A stretch of 64,000 nucleotides of DNA, taken from positions 124,001 through 188,000 of the forward strand of contig DAOULY010000012.1 of the NCBI GenBank assembly GCA_034414595.1, given 5' to 3'. Source of the stretch: DAOULY01 sp034414595 (lineage in GTDB: Bacteria > Chloroflexota > Dehalococcoidia > SZUA-161 > JAUWZY01). The position numbers and the translations under genes are program-made. This document shows positions 34,290 to 43,320 of this stretch, piece after piece. The first letter of the stretch is position 1. The number at the start of each line of letters is the position of its first letter. The notes below the pieces were generated by a model. That model saw only the letters and a list, made by a program, of their open reading frames with translations, was not told the origin of the DNA and searched no databases.

Positions 34290-35082
34290 CACAGTGATAG
34301 TAGCAGGCGTAGATATAGGCTCGCGAACTTCAAAAGCGGTTCTCATGGAGGAAAGCGAGATCATCTCCTCCGTGGTCTTCGACACAATTATGAGTCCTGA
34401 AGTAGCTTCACAGACCATAGATTGGGTATTGATGGAGAAGGGATTATCCCGGAAAAACTTAGCATACATCGTGGCCACTGGCTATGGTAGGTTTTCTGCT
34501 CCCTACGCTGATGAGATCATCTCCGAGATATCCTGCCATGCCAGAGGCATCCACTGGTATTTTCCTTCAGTGAGAACCATTCTGGATATCGGTGGCCAGG
34601 ACTCCAAAGCCATAAATTGTGATGGCGGCCGCATAACTATGTTCGTTATGAATGATAAGTGTGCCGGGGGCACCGGCAGGTTCTTGGAAGTGATGGCAGA
34701 CTTGTTCCAGATCTCCCTAGATGATATGGCCAGGCTTTCCCTGCAGGCGAAACAGGAGATCAAGTTCAGCACTACCTGCGTGGTCTACGCCAAGAGCGAG
34801 GCCTTGCAAATGCTCAAGCGCGGGGTGGACAGAAGCGATATACTCGCCGGGCTACACGATGCCGTGGCCACCATGGGCTTCAACCTGATGAGAAGGATCC
34901 CCCTGAAGAAAGACTTCGCCATGACCGGCGGTGTGGCCAAGAACATGGCAGTCATCAAGAAGATCGAGGAAAAAGTAGGTGCCCAACTGCTCCAGCCGCC
35001 CGACCCGCAGATCATCGGTGCCCTTGGGGCAGCTCTATTCGCCCGGCAGAGAAAGCAAAAGACCTCCCCTGCTTCAGCATAG
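34282..35082 (+). CDS. BadF/BadG/BcrA/BcrD-type ATPase activator (second)
   Basis: The second ASKHA ATPase, about 266 residues, with GVDIGSRTSKAVLM, ILDIGGQDSKAI, the cluster Cys in CAGGTGRFLEVMADL and CVVYAKSEAL. It overlaps the previous stop if it starts at GTG 34282; a GTG at 34294 is an alternative. Together with the first activator and two catalytic subunits it completes a four-gene set. It would form with its partner an archerase-type dimer bridging a single 4Fe-4S cluster. Confidence 0.9.
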   Translation: MTNTVIVAGVDIGSRTSKAVLMEESEIISSVVFDTIMSPEVASQTIDWVLMEKGLSRKNLAYIVATGYGRFSAPYADEIISEISCHARGIHWYFPSVRTILDIGGQDSKAINCDGGRITMFVMNDKCAGGTGRFLEVMADLFQISLDDMARLSLQAKQEIKFSTTCVVYAKSEALQMLKRGVDRSDILAGLHDAVATMGFNLMRRIPLKKDFAMTGGVAKNMAVIKKIEEKVGAQLLQPPDPQIIGALGAALFARQRKQKTSPASA

Positions 35083-35169
35083 AAGCCGCCAAGCGCTGCA
35101 ATGATCGTACTCTCTTTGTCTGCCAGCTCGCCTGTCCGCTAACACATTGCTCATAAATGCAACACCAAC

Positions 35170-35198
35170 TTGACAGTAGAAATGGTCAAGCCTACAAT
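35170..35198 (+). promoter_or_regulatory. Promoter of the DUF89 gene
   Basis: TTGACA (35170-35175) and TACAAT (35193-35198) lie 17 bases apart. Initiation would be near 35205, giving a 20-base leader with GGAGAGGTGGAG before the ATG. This separates the DUF89 gene from the four-gene set upstream. Confidence 0.7.
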
Positions 35199-35224
35199 CT
35201 TGGCTGAAACGGAGAGGTGGAGAA

Positions 35225-36067
35225 ATGAGGCCGATGCGTCCCGATTGTTTCCTCTGCATGTTGAAGCTGGCTTTGCACACCGCGCAAGTGACCACAGATG
35301 ACGAGGCAGTTCAGGAGAGAGTGATCAAAGAGATTTTTAAGCACCTAGAAAGCGTATCTTCCAATGCCTCCACAATGGAAGTACTAACTGAGACACAGTT
35401 GATAGTGAAAAGAATTACGGAGTGCGAAGACCCGTATAAAGAAATCAAAAGAAAATCAAATGAGGTCGCAATGAGGCTATATCCGAAGCTAAAAGAAATG
35501 GTGGCAAGCTCCAGCGATCCTCTGCTCACAGCTGCCAGGATCGCAGCCGCAGGGAATGTCATCGATTTTGTCAAAGGCTTCAAGGGAAATCTGGAGAGTG
35601 CAGTCGCTGAGACTATGAAGAGGGAATTCGCTCTCAACGACTATGACAAATTCAAGAGCTCCATAGCGACTTCGAGGCGTATAACTTATTTAGCAGACAA
35701 TGCCGGAGAGGTAGTCTTCGATCGGGTATTGATCGAGGAGCTGAATTGCCCGGTGACTTATGTGGTTAAAAGCGGCCCGTGGGGTAATGACGCCACCATG
35801 GAGGACGCGCTATTCGCTGGCATCGATGGTGTGGCCAGAGTCATTGCATGTGGAACGTCCAACCCGCTTACCATCCTCAGCTCGGGATCAAAGGAGCTTC
35901 TTGAGGCAATGGACTCTGCGGATGTGGTCATTGCCAAAGGAGGGTCGTATTACGAGTTCTTGGCTGAAGAGGAGCGCAATATCTTTTACATTTTTATGGT
36001 GGTATGTCCCCTCAACGCCCGAGACTCCGGCATTGAAACTGGAGATATCGTATTGATCAGAAGATAG
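35225..36067 (+). CDS. DUF89/ARMT1-like phosphatase
   Basis: A 280-residue protein of the DUF89 family, metal-dependent phosphatases that remove damaged sugar phosphates or related metabolites. The N-terminal DCFLC pair, the central YLADNAGEVVFDRV motif with metal-binding Asp, and AKGGSYYEFLAE are characteristic, and the length is normal for bacterial and archaeal members. It has its own promoter and lies between two sets of dehydratase-family genes. A repair or cofactor-related role for those enzymes is a guess from location. Confidence 0.9.
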   Translation: MRPMRPDCFLCMLKLALHTAQVTTDDEAVQERVIKEIFKHLESVSSNASTMEVLTETQLIVKRITECEDPYKEIKRKSNEVAMRLYPKLKEMVASSSDPLLTAARIAAAGNVIDFVKGFKGNLESAVAETMKREFALNDYDKFKSSIATSRRITYLADNAGEVVFDRVLIEELNCPVTYVVKSGPWGNDATMEDALFAGIDGVARVIACGTSNPLTILSSGSKELLEAMDSADVVIAKGGSYYEFLAEEERNIFYIFMVVCPLNARDSGIETGDIVLIRR

Positions 36068-36092
36068 TAAGCTACGGGCCGATTTCATAAAG

Positions 36093-36120
36093 CTTGCCAA
36101 GATAGCATTAATGTGTATAA
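36093..36120 (+). promoter_or_regulatory. Promoter of the second dehydratase-type gene set
   Basis: TATAAT (36115-36120) is preceded by TTGCCA (36093-36098) with a 16-base spacer. The leader to the ATG at 36158 is about 30 bases and holds AAGAGGTG. Confidence 0.55.
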
Positions 36121-36157
36121 TATATACAATCCAAACCCGAAAACCAAGAGGTGAATT

Positions 36158-37309
36158 ATGCAACAGACACAGGAATTATCCGCGCATCTGACCAGTAGGC
36201 CAGCGCAGTTGATAAAAGCGAAGGAAGCAGGGACAAAGATCGTGGGATTTTTCCCCGGAGAATACGTACCCGAAGAGCTAATCTATGCTTCGGGAGCAAT
36301 ACCTTTAGGGCTAATCCATGGCGGCGATCCCACAGCTGTCAACGCTGCCCACTCAGTGACAACGCGCTACTTCTGCCCATTCGCCAGGGCACAATATGGG
36401 GAGCGGATATTGAACGAGCAGCCCTACTATAACCTGGTCGATATACTGGTGACGCCGATTGCATGCCAGCATCTGAAAAGGGCAGCAGACCTGTGGGAAT
36501 ATTACACCGAGGCCGACATTTTCCGCTTGGGCATCCCACATGAATACCATACCAGCAATGGGCTGAAGTATTACAGTGACAGGTTATGGTCGCTCAAGGA
36601 AAGACTGGAACAGCTAACAGGCACCGAGATCACCGAGGAGAAGCTGCAAGAGGCAATTGCTCTGTACAACAGGATGAGGGAGCTTCTCAAGGAAATAAGC
36701 CTGATGCGGAGAGCGGCAACGCCCCCGCTGACCAGCATGGACTTCCTGCGCCTGAACCATGCCTCTTTCTTCCTCGATCCCGAAGTCATGGTACAGTTCT
36801 TGGCTTCCCTCCGTGACCGCCTCAAGGGGCAGACAACAGAAGCACCCTCTGAGACAATGCCCCGCCTGATACTCACAGGTCCTAACTTAGCCTACGGGGA
36901 CTACAAAGTACCGGAGCTCGTTGAGGAAGCTGGAGGTATAGTTGTAGCGGAGGAATTCTGTGAGGGGCTCAGGTATTATTGGCAGAATGTGGAAGCTGAT
37001 GGTGACCCGATGCAATCCCTGGCTGTGAGGTATCTGGACAAAAGGTTGCCCTGTGCCTTCATCAGGCCCTCATCTGCTCTGCGGGCGGATTTCCTGATCA
37101 AATTAGCCCGGGATTTCAATGCCGCAGGCTTCATCTGGTATCAACTGAAATACTGTGAGACCTATGACATGGAGGCTTACTTCTTCGCCCAGAAGTTGAA
37201 GGAAATCGACATGCCTCTGCTCAAACTTGAGTCGGAGTACGATGTCGCAGATAGAGGCCCACTGAAGATACGGCTGGAGACCTTTATCCATGTCCTGAAA
37301 GGAGAATAG
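36158..37309 (+). CDS. 2-hydroxyacyl-CoA dehydratase family subunit (second set)
   Basis: A 383-residue member of the HgdB family. The segment PGEYVPEELIYASGAIPLG replaces the usual Cys before YVPEE with Gly-Glu, while the FCPFARAQ and ACQHLKRAAD motifs keep Cys. The C-terminal KYCETYDMEAYFFA also contains Cys. Such features are seen in substrate-processing subunits and in double-cubane proteins of the family. It is cotranscribed with the next gene, two bases apart. No BadF-type activator follows directly; the nearest ATPase is the ASKHA protein two genes on. Confidence 0.8.
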   Translation: MQQTQELSAHLTSRPAQLIKAKEAGTKIVGFFPGEYVPEELIYASGAIPLGLIHGGDPTAVNAAHSVTTRYFCPFARAQYGERILNEQPYYNLVDILVTPIACQHLKRAADLWEYYTEADIFRLGIPHEYHTSNGLKYYSDRLWSLKERLEQLTGTEITEEKLQEAIALYNRMRELLKEISLMRRAATPPLTSMDFLRLNHASFFLDPEVMVQFLASLRDRLKGQTTEAPSETMPRLILTGPNLAYGDYKVPELVEEAGGIVVAEEFCEGLRYYWQNVEADGDPMQSLAVRYLDKRLPCAFIRPSSALRADFLIKLARDFNAAGFIWYQLKYCETYDMEAYFFAQKLKEIDMPLLKLESEYDVADRGPLKIRLETFIHVLKGE

Positions 37310-37311
37310 CT

Positions 37312-38715
37312 ATGACCACTGAGCTACTTGAGCTATGTGGCTTTGAACCTGAGGAGATAGAGCAGGAAATGCCCAGACTGGAGAAGGCGTTCCACATGCT
37401 GGGGCTAACAGCAGAGGATGTAGACCGGGGCAAAAGACGCATTCGCCGATATTACGACTACGAGTTAGAGGGAGTACGTAAACTGCTCGGTGTCTCGATA
37501 AAGGAGCTGGTTGATCTGGTATTGGCCAAAGAGGAGAAGAAGAAGTTACTATACCCCACGGTGCCCACCTTGGTCACCGAGCTCTTCACCGCTGCCGCGC
37601 TCCAGTCAGAAGAGGTGCAACCGGCAAACTCCGGCATCGTCTTCATGATCACAATGGGTGCCATCTTCGATAAGATCGACCACGTCCTGGAGGCCGCAGA
37701 GAGACTCTGGCTTGCTCCCGGAGAGGGCCACTGTGGCTATGCCCAAGCTGAGCTGGGGCTAAACGCTCTGGAACTGATCCCGAAAGCTTCCCTGTGTGTG
37801 GCCACCGGTTTCCCCTGCGATGAGCTATCCAAATCACATGAGTTGCTCTCCGAGGTCTTTGATGTCCCCATGCACTGGGTGAACCGCTGTCAGGACCGGG
37901 ATTGGCGGGAGCCGATTAATCCCAAGCGGGAAATAGAGTTTATCACCTCCGAAATGGAGAGAGTGATCAAGAGAGTCAGTGAGGTGGTTGGCTTTGAGAT
38001 AACTGAGGAGATGCTGGTTCAAGCCGAGCAATATCTGGCATCACTTGTCGCCATGCAAAAGGAAGTTAATGCGCTGCTCAGAAGCAGCGACCCGCTACCC
38101 ATAAGTAGCACGGTTGCAGGCCACCTCCACTTCCCTGCTATGGCAACCTCGCAACGCGCCAAAGAGGGTGCAGCCCGGGCCACATCCATACTTCTCGAGG
38201 AGGTAAAACAGAGAGTGAACCAGGGGGTTGGAGTCCTGCCCAAAGGAGCACCTCGCCTTCTGTGGGAAGTCTGGGGCAATCACTCCGACCCGAGTGTCCA
38301 CCGTTTGATTGAGGAGCTCGGCATGGCAGTGGCCATTTTCGAGAATGAACTCTATGAGCCCGATGGCAGGCTCGGCGCTGATGTCCAGGGATTTGAGCGC
38401 TTCGCAGAACGGATGGCGGCGCGCGCCGCACAGCGCACCAACTACGGCAACTATAGGATAAGGGCTAATGCCATCATCGGCGCCTGTAGGACGTTCGATC
38501 TCGACGGTGTCTTCTGGTTCAATCATCCCCCCTGCCGCCATTATGGCACAGACGCTTGGCTGGTTAAGGATATCGTGCAAAAGGAGTTGGGCATACCATT
38601 TCTCATCGTGGAGGGTGATTTCTTCGATCCCAGACCATTTTCCGCGGAACAGCTAAGGCCAAAGCTTGAAACCTTCGCCGAAATGGTAACTGGCTATAAG
38701 GCAAGGAAGCGATAA
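37312..38715 (+). CDS. Divergent 2-hydroxyacyl-CoA dehydratase family subunit
   Basis: A 467-residue divergent member, longer than its partner. The first 100 residues are helical and charged. The core has AGEGHCGYAQAELG-like and CVATGFPCDELSKS motifs that parallel the cluster-binding part of the family, and the end has FWFNHPPCRHYGTD, equivalent to the C-terminal Cys region. GGAG lies before the ATG. With the gene upstream it forms a second two-subunit enzyme. I infer an acyl-CoA or other substrate, but nothing fixes it. Confidence 0.75.
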   Translation: MTTELLELCGFEPEEIEQEMPRLEKAFHMLGLTAEDVDRGKRRIRRYYDYELEGVRKLLGVSIKELVDLVLAKEEKKKLLYPTVPTLVTELFTAAALQSEEVQPANSGIVFMITMGAIFDKIDHVLEAAERLWLAPGEGHCGYAQAELGLNALELIPKASLCVATGFPCDELSKSHELLSEVFDVPMHWVNRCQDRDWREPINPKREIEFITSEMERVIKRVSEVVGFEITEEMLVQAEQYLASLVAMQKEVNALLRSSDPLPISSTVAGHLHFPAMATSQRAKEGAARATSILLEEVKQRVNQGVGVLPKGAPRLLWEVWGNHSDPSVHRLIEELGMAVAIFENELYEPDGRLGADVQGFERFAERMAARAAQRTNYGNYRIRANAIIGACRTFDLDGVFWFNHPPCRHYGTDAWLVKDIVQKELGIPFLIVEGDFFDPRPFSAEQLRPKLETFAEMVTGYKARKR

Positions 38716-38810
38716 GGGCAAGAACGCGAAGCCTGCAAGAGCATGAGACAAGACACCACATCTTACAATAAACATAGGCTCCTAACGAGATATTGAGAAG
38801 GCGGGGAATT

Positions 38811-40805
38811 GTGTCCAGGGCGGGGAAGGGACAAACATCGCCCCGGAGGGACGGGGAGAAATCTGAGATAGTCTTCCGGCCTTCGAACCTACGCACCAAG
38901 GTGCCGCCAGGCACGCTTCTATTGGATGCCGCCGTCAAGGCTGGTGTGCATTTAGAAACCCCCTGCGGAGGCCAGGGTCGTTGTGGCAGATGCCGGGTGA
39001 AGTTGCTCAGGGGTGAAGTCAGCGACCACCTAACTCCCCACCTTACCCTCGAGCAGATTAATGAAGGATGGGTGCTGGCCTGTACTGCCAAAGTCGCCGG
39101 GGATGCGGAGGCTTTCGTGCCTCCACTCAAGGAAAGAGCACGCCTTGCTGTGCAGACGGCGCCCAGCCAGATTGCGCCCCCAATCACCTGCGACTGGATG
39201 TTCTTCCCAATGGTACGACGTTTTTCGGTAAAATTGCCCCCGCCTTCCCTTACGGATAACCTTTCGGACTTAGAGCGGCTCAAGAAAGCGCTGCGGCAGG
39301 AGATGGGAATAGATGACGTCAGTTTAGAACTATCCCTGGCCCGCGACTTGGGCCACATCTTGAGAGAGGGGAACTGGCGGGTCAGTGGTGTGCTGCGCCT
39401 CAAGGACACGGCTGGGAAGGCTGAGGTCATCGAACTAACCCCGGGGCGGAGTAAGGGGCGTCTCTGGGGAGCCGCCATAGACATCGGCACCACCAATGTG
39501 GTTGCTGCTCTCGTGGACCTGAGGTCGGGAAAGACGACTGAGATGGTATCAGCCAGAAACAAGCAGGCTTCATTTGGCGAGGACATCATCTCACGCATCA
39601 TCTACAGTCAGCGAGAAAACGGGCTCGATGAGCTACATCACCTGGTTGTGGAGACAATAAACGAGCTACTCTGGGAGCTGGCTAAAAGGCAAAATTCCTC
39701 TACCCCAGAAATAGAGGATATTGTGGTCGCGGGCAACACCACCATGATTCATTTCTTCTTCGGGCTACCTGCCCAGTCCATCCGCGAAGAGCCGTATGCG
39801 CCGCTCGCAACCTTTTTCCCCGAGGTCACCGCCGCTGAACTCGGGCTCTGGGCCAACCCGAGAGCCAAAGTTCATTGCCTCCCCGCTGTGGCTGCCTACG
39901 TAGGTGGCGACACCGTGGCCGGGGTGCTGAGCTCCTGTCTATTTGAAGCTGACAAGGTCACTTTGTTCCTGGATATAGGCACAAATGGTGAGATGGTACT
40001 GGGCAACAGAGAATGGATGGTGGCCGCAGCTTGCAGTGCCGGCCCAGCATTTGAAGGTGCCGGGGTCCAGTGCGGCATCAGGGCAGTCAACGGAGCTATA
40101 GAGGAGGTAAGTATCAATTCACGCACTCTTGAGCCCACCATCCAAGTCATCGGGGAAGTGCCACCATTGGGAATCTGTGGCTCGGGGATGATATCCGCCC
40201 TGGCCGAGATGCTGCTCACAGGAGTAATAGACAGAACCGGCCATATTAAAGTGGACCATCTGCGGCGCAGGGCTGGGGGTAGCGACCGGGTTCGCAAGGG
40301 AGACCACGGTGCGGAGTATGTGCTGGCTCAGGCAGCCGAAACCGGGACTGGAGAGGACATTGTGCTCACCGAAGTGGACATCGATAACCTGCTGCGCACC
40401 AAGGGAGCTCTCTATGCCGCCATTACGTCTATGACCAGAAACCTGGGCATTCCCATCTCCGATATTGAGGAGGTACTCATCGGTGGAGCCTTCGGTCAGC
40501 ACATCAACATAGAGCAGTCCATCCAGATCGGCCTCCTTCCCGACCTTCCCTGGGACCGATTCAAGTTTCTGGGCAATACCTCACTATGGGGCGCTTATGA
40601 CGCTCTGATTTCCAAATACGCCCGGGGCCAAGCAGAGGAGGTCGCTGGCAAAATCACCTACCTTGAGCTCGTAGCCGATCCCGGCTTCATGGATGAGTTC
40701 ACCGCGGCCATGTTCTTGCCCCATACCGATATCGAGAGCTTCCCATCTGTCAAAGCTGTTCTGGAGGGAGTCCCCGGCCAACGCAGAACCGCGAAGAGGC
40801 GGTAA
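38811..40805 (+). CDS. ASKHA-domain (DUF4445) 2Fe-2S activator protein
   Basis: About 664 residues. The N-terminal ferredoxin domain holds PCGGQGRCGRC and a later CTAK, the four 2Fe-2S ligands. The C-terminal DUF4445/ASKHA ATPase has DIGTTNVVAALVD, ILDIGT-like LFLDIGTNGEMV, CSAGPAFEGAGV and EVLIGGAFGQHI. Relatives reactivate corrinoid enzymes (RamA, RACE) by ATP-driven reduction. No corrinoid protein gene is near, so activation of the adjacent dehydratase-type pair is a possible alternative. GTG 38811 follows AAGGCGGGG; a TTG at 38793 is less likely. Confidence 0.87.
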   Translation: MSRAGKGQTSPRRDGEKSEIVFRPSNLRTKVPPGTLLLDAAVKAGVHLETPCGGQGRCGRCRVKLLRGEVSDHLTPHLTLEQINEGWVLACTAKVAGDAEAFVPPLKERARLAVQTAPSQIAPPITCDWMFFPMVRRFSVKLPPPSLTDNLSDLERLKKALRQEMGIDDVSLELSLARDLGHILREGNWRVSGVLRLKDTAGKAEVIELTPGRSKGRLWGAAIDIGTTNVVAALVDLRSGKTTEMVSARNKQASFGEDIISRIIYSQRENGLDELHHLVVETINELLWELAKRQNSSTPEIEDIVVAGNTTMIHFFFGLPAQSIREEPYAPLATFFPEVTAAELGLWANPRAKVHCLPAVAAYVGGDTVAGVLSSCLFEADKVTLFLDIGTNGEMVLGNREWMVAAACSAGPAFEGAGVQCGIRAVNGAIEEVSINSRTLEPTIQVIGEVPPLGICGSGMISALAEMLLTGVIDRTGHIKVDHLRRRAGGSDRVRKGDHGAEYVLAQAAETGTGEDIVLTEVDIDNLLRTKGALYAAITSMTRNLGIPISDIEEVLIGGAFGQHINIEQSIQIGLLPDLPWDRFKFLGNTSLWGAYDALISKYARGQAEEVAGKITYLELVADPGFMDEFTAAMFLPHTDIESFPSVKAVLEGVPGQRRTAKRR

Positions 40806-40870
40806 CTCACCGCCTAAAATGTCATTCGCTAATGCTGAGCTTAATATAGCAATTTTGAGAGATTGAAAAC

Positions 40871-42127
40871 ATGGCCACTGGCGGCAATAAGAAAGTAGTG
40901 ATACTCGGCGCTGGCACTGCTGGACTCAGCACAGCCCTAACGCTGGCAGAGTTGGCTTCTGTGGAATCAGGAGTGGAGGTCACTTTGCTGGACCAACACA
41001 ATTACCATTTGTTCCTGCCTCTTCTCTATCAGGTGGTCACCGGCGGTGTGGAGCCGGGTCACATCTGCTTCCCTATTCGCTCTCTTCTGCGAGAGAAACA
41101 CATCAGGTTCAGGGAAAGCCACGTCACAGATATCGACCTCAAAAGGAGAATCTTGGTTACCGATGATGGCAATCTGGGATGGGACTATCTGGTGATAGCT
41201 CCGGGCAGCGTTACCCACTTCTTTGGCTTAGCTGACGTGCAGCGCAATGCCTTTCAACTGAAATCCCTCAGGGATGCTATCGCCATCCACAACCACATCG
41301 TTGGCAACTATGAAATAGCAGTCCAGGAAGAGAATGCTCAGAGGAGACAAGAACTGCTGACATTTGTCATAGTGGGTGGTGGGGCTACTGGGGTAGAGCT
41401 GGCGGCTTCGATTCAGGACTTTGTGAGCAAGGTCTTAAGCCGTGATTACCCCCGAATAAGACCGGACGAGGCTCAAGTGATTCTGGTTGAGGCCCAGGGC
41501 TCAGTCTTGCCCAAGATGACCCAGAGCATGGCGGCAAAAGCTTCGAACAGGCTAAAGGCAATGGGAGCGCAGGTGTTATGCAATACTCGCATTGTCAATG
41601 CTTGGCCTGAAGCTGTCCAGACTGCGGATGGTCAGACAATACCTACACGCACTCTTATCTGGGTAGCCGGGGTAAAGCCGGTGAGCATAGTAGAAGCGCA
41701 GAACTTGGACAAGGCCCGCGATGGCCGCATCATGGTGGGGCCCAACCTTGAATTGCCCGGACTGCCCGGAGTTTATATAGCAGGGGACTGCGCCTATATT
41801 GCCACCGAGGAACAACCAGAGGGCTATCCACCAACAGGGCAGATAGCCATGCGCCAGGGCCTTGCTTGTGCTCAAAACATCATCAGAACCATCGGAGGAA
41901 AGCCTCAAAAACCCTTCCAATATCGTTACAAAGGGGAATTAATCTCCATGGGCAGAAACAAGGCCGTAGCTGAGATCGGAGGCCATGCCTTCGATGGCCT
42001 TCCCGCTTGGTTACTGTGGCGAATCTACTATCTGGGTAAGCTAATGGGCTTCAAGAACAAGCTCAGCGTAGCTCTCGATTGGTCTTTTGCCTATTTCTAT
42101 CGGCGCAATACTGCCCGCCTGGAGTAG
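40871..42127 (+). CDS. Type II NADH dehydrogenase (NDH-2)-like FAD oxidoreductase
   Basis: A 418-residue flavoprotein with an N-terminal FAD motif (VILGAGTAGLSTALTL), the NDH-2 block YHLFLPLLYQVVTGGVEP, a second dinucleotide site for NADH (VIVGGGATGVELAA), and VYIAGDCAYI for FAD. A C-terminal amphipathic part (RIYYLGKLMGFKNKL) suggests membrane attachment. NDH-2 proteins pass electrons from NADH to quinone without pumping. The gene is on its own after the activator gene. Confidence 0.9.
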   Translation: MATGGNKKVVILGAGTAGLSTALTLAELASVESGVEVTLLDQHNYHLFLPLLYQVVTGGVEPGHICFPIRSLLREKHIRFRESHVTDIDLKRRILVTDDGNLGWDYLVIAPGSVTHFFGLADVQRNAFQLKSLRDAIAIHNHIVGNYEIAVQEENAQRRQELLTFVIVGGGATGVELAASIQDFVSKVLSRDYPRIRPDEAQVILVEAQGSVLPKMTQSMAAKASNRLKAMGAQVLCNTRIVNAWPEAVQTADGQTIPTRTLIWVAGVKPVSIVEAQNLDKARDGRIMVGPNLELPGLPGVYIAGDCAYIATEEQPEGYPPTGQIAMRQGLACAQNIIRTIGGKPQKPFQYRYKGELISMGRNKAVAEIGGHAFDGLPAWLLWRIYYLGKLMGFKNKLSVALDWSFAYFYRRNTARLE

Positions 42128-42219
42128 GCCAAATCGGCGTGTGACACTTAGCCAAGGAACAACTGCTTCTCTTGACAGCGAATCAGCAACGGGGGCGGTG
42201 CTTCGAAACACCTGAACGA

Positions 42220-43026
42220 TCAACGCTTGATCTTCACAATTCGGTAGCGAAGCGTGCCCACCGGGGCTGTTACCTCCGCGACATCGCCCACGCTCCGACC
42301 CAGGATTGCTTCCCCCATCGGCGAGGCTACAGAGAGCTTGCCCTGCACTGGATCGGCTTCCCTGGGGCTGACCAGGATATAGTCCATCTCATCGCCAGAG
42401 TCGAGATGGCACAGGGTTACGGTGCAGCCCAGTCTAACCTCCACAGCTTCCGAGGACACTTCTTTAAAAACAGTGGCACTTTTGAGGGCAGCCTCGAGGT
42501 CCCTGATTCGAGCCTCAATCTGTCCCTGTTGTTCTTTGGCTGCTTCCAAGGGAGCATTCTCACGGAAATCCTTGTCGGCAGCAGCCAGCTGGATCGCCTG
42601 AACAATACGCGGGCGTTCCTTTTTCAGCGATTCTAACTCCGCCTCCAAGGCAGCGCGACCCCCGGAGGTCAGGGGCACCACTGGTGCCGCCTCCTTAACA
42701 ACCTTAGGCCTCGACTTGGCACCCTTCTTCGCTGGGCTCAATCTAAGATGAGGGGCTAAGTTAGCCCCGGTCAACCGTTCCTTCTTGGCATAGCTGAGGA
42801 AATCCCTGACCGGCTCCAGCCTTTTGGAGGCATCGACCACGCTGGAGCCCAGTCCCTCGGCATACTCGGCCACCTCCTGAGCGCGGAGTCCAGCAATAGG
42901 GCGCTCACCGCCATACCAGCGAACAAACCTATTCAGTTCTCGCTGGCCATCTGACTTATGCTCTGGGGTTAAAGTGGCCACAAAGCGGGCCACAGCTTCA
43001 GCCAAGCTCAAACCTTGCTCGCTCAT
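42220..43026 (-). CDS. GreA-type transcript cleavage factor fused to an integrase-like SAM domain
   Basis: A 268-residue fusion. Residues about 6-95 resemble the N-terminal core-binding (SAM-like) domain of tyrosine recombinases (SLAEAVARFVATL...RFVRWYGG...AQEVAEYAEGLG). A KKGAKSRPKVVKEA linker follows. Residues from about 114 are GreA: the coiled coil carries the tip residues Asp153 and Glu156 (DFRENAPLEAAKEQ), and a C-terminal FKBP-like domain ends with GTLRYRIVKIKR. It should help RNA polymerase escape backtracking; the extra domain may bind DNA. The catalytic half of a recombinase is absent. Confidence 0.85.
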   Translation of the reverse strand: MSEQGLSLAEAVARFVATLTPEHKSDGQRELNRFVRWYGGERPIAGLRAQEVAEYAEGLGSSVVDASKRLEPVRDFLSYAKKERLTGANLAPHLRLSPAKKGAKSRPKVVKEAAPVVPLTSGGRAALEAELESLKKERPRIVQAIQLAAADKDFRENAPLEAAKEQQGQIEARIRDLEAALKSATVFKEVSSEAVEVRLGCTVTLCHLDSGDEMDYILVSPREADPVQGKLSVASPMGEAILGRSVGDVAEVTAPVGTLRYRIVKIKR

Positions 43027-43062
43027 ATCCTAACCGGCACACCCAGGGATGACTTGCGTTCC

Positions 43063-43305
43063 TCAAAAAGACGGTGTTGGCGGAGGCTCCGGTGCTGGCG
43101 GAGGCTCCTCCGTCGCCTTCGGCGACGGCCCTTCCTCCGCTTCCTTGATCAGGTGGGCAACAGCAAGCCTGATCACATCAATCCGGGCACCGCATGATGA
43201 GCAGGTAATAATGATGGGTCCCTTGATTTTCTCTGATTCGAGCTCCTTGATATTGGGATCGTTCTTGCTCGCGCAATAAGGGCAAATGAGAGCAACCCTG
43301 ACCAT
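43063..43305 (-). CDS. Zinc-ribbon protein with Pro-rich tail
   Basis: An 80-residue protein with two Cys pairs (CPYC and CSSC) forming one zinc ribbon, then a helix (IRLAVAHLIKEAEEG) and a tail rich in Pro and Glu. The ATG at 43305 follows GGAGG. It lies 36 bases upstream of the GreA-fusion gene on the same strand and may be cotranscribed with it. The function is unknown; nucleic-acid or protein binding is possible. Confidence 0.7.
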   Translation of the reverse strand: MVRVALICPYCASKNDPNIKELESEKIKGPIIITCSSCGARIDVIRLAVAHLIKEAEEGPSPKATEEPPPAPEPPPTPSF

Positions 43306-43320
43306 GGTCACCTCCTCGTT

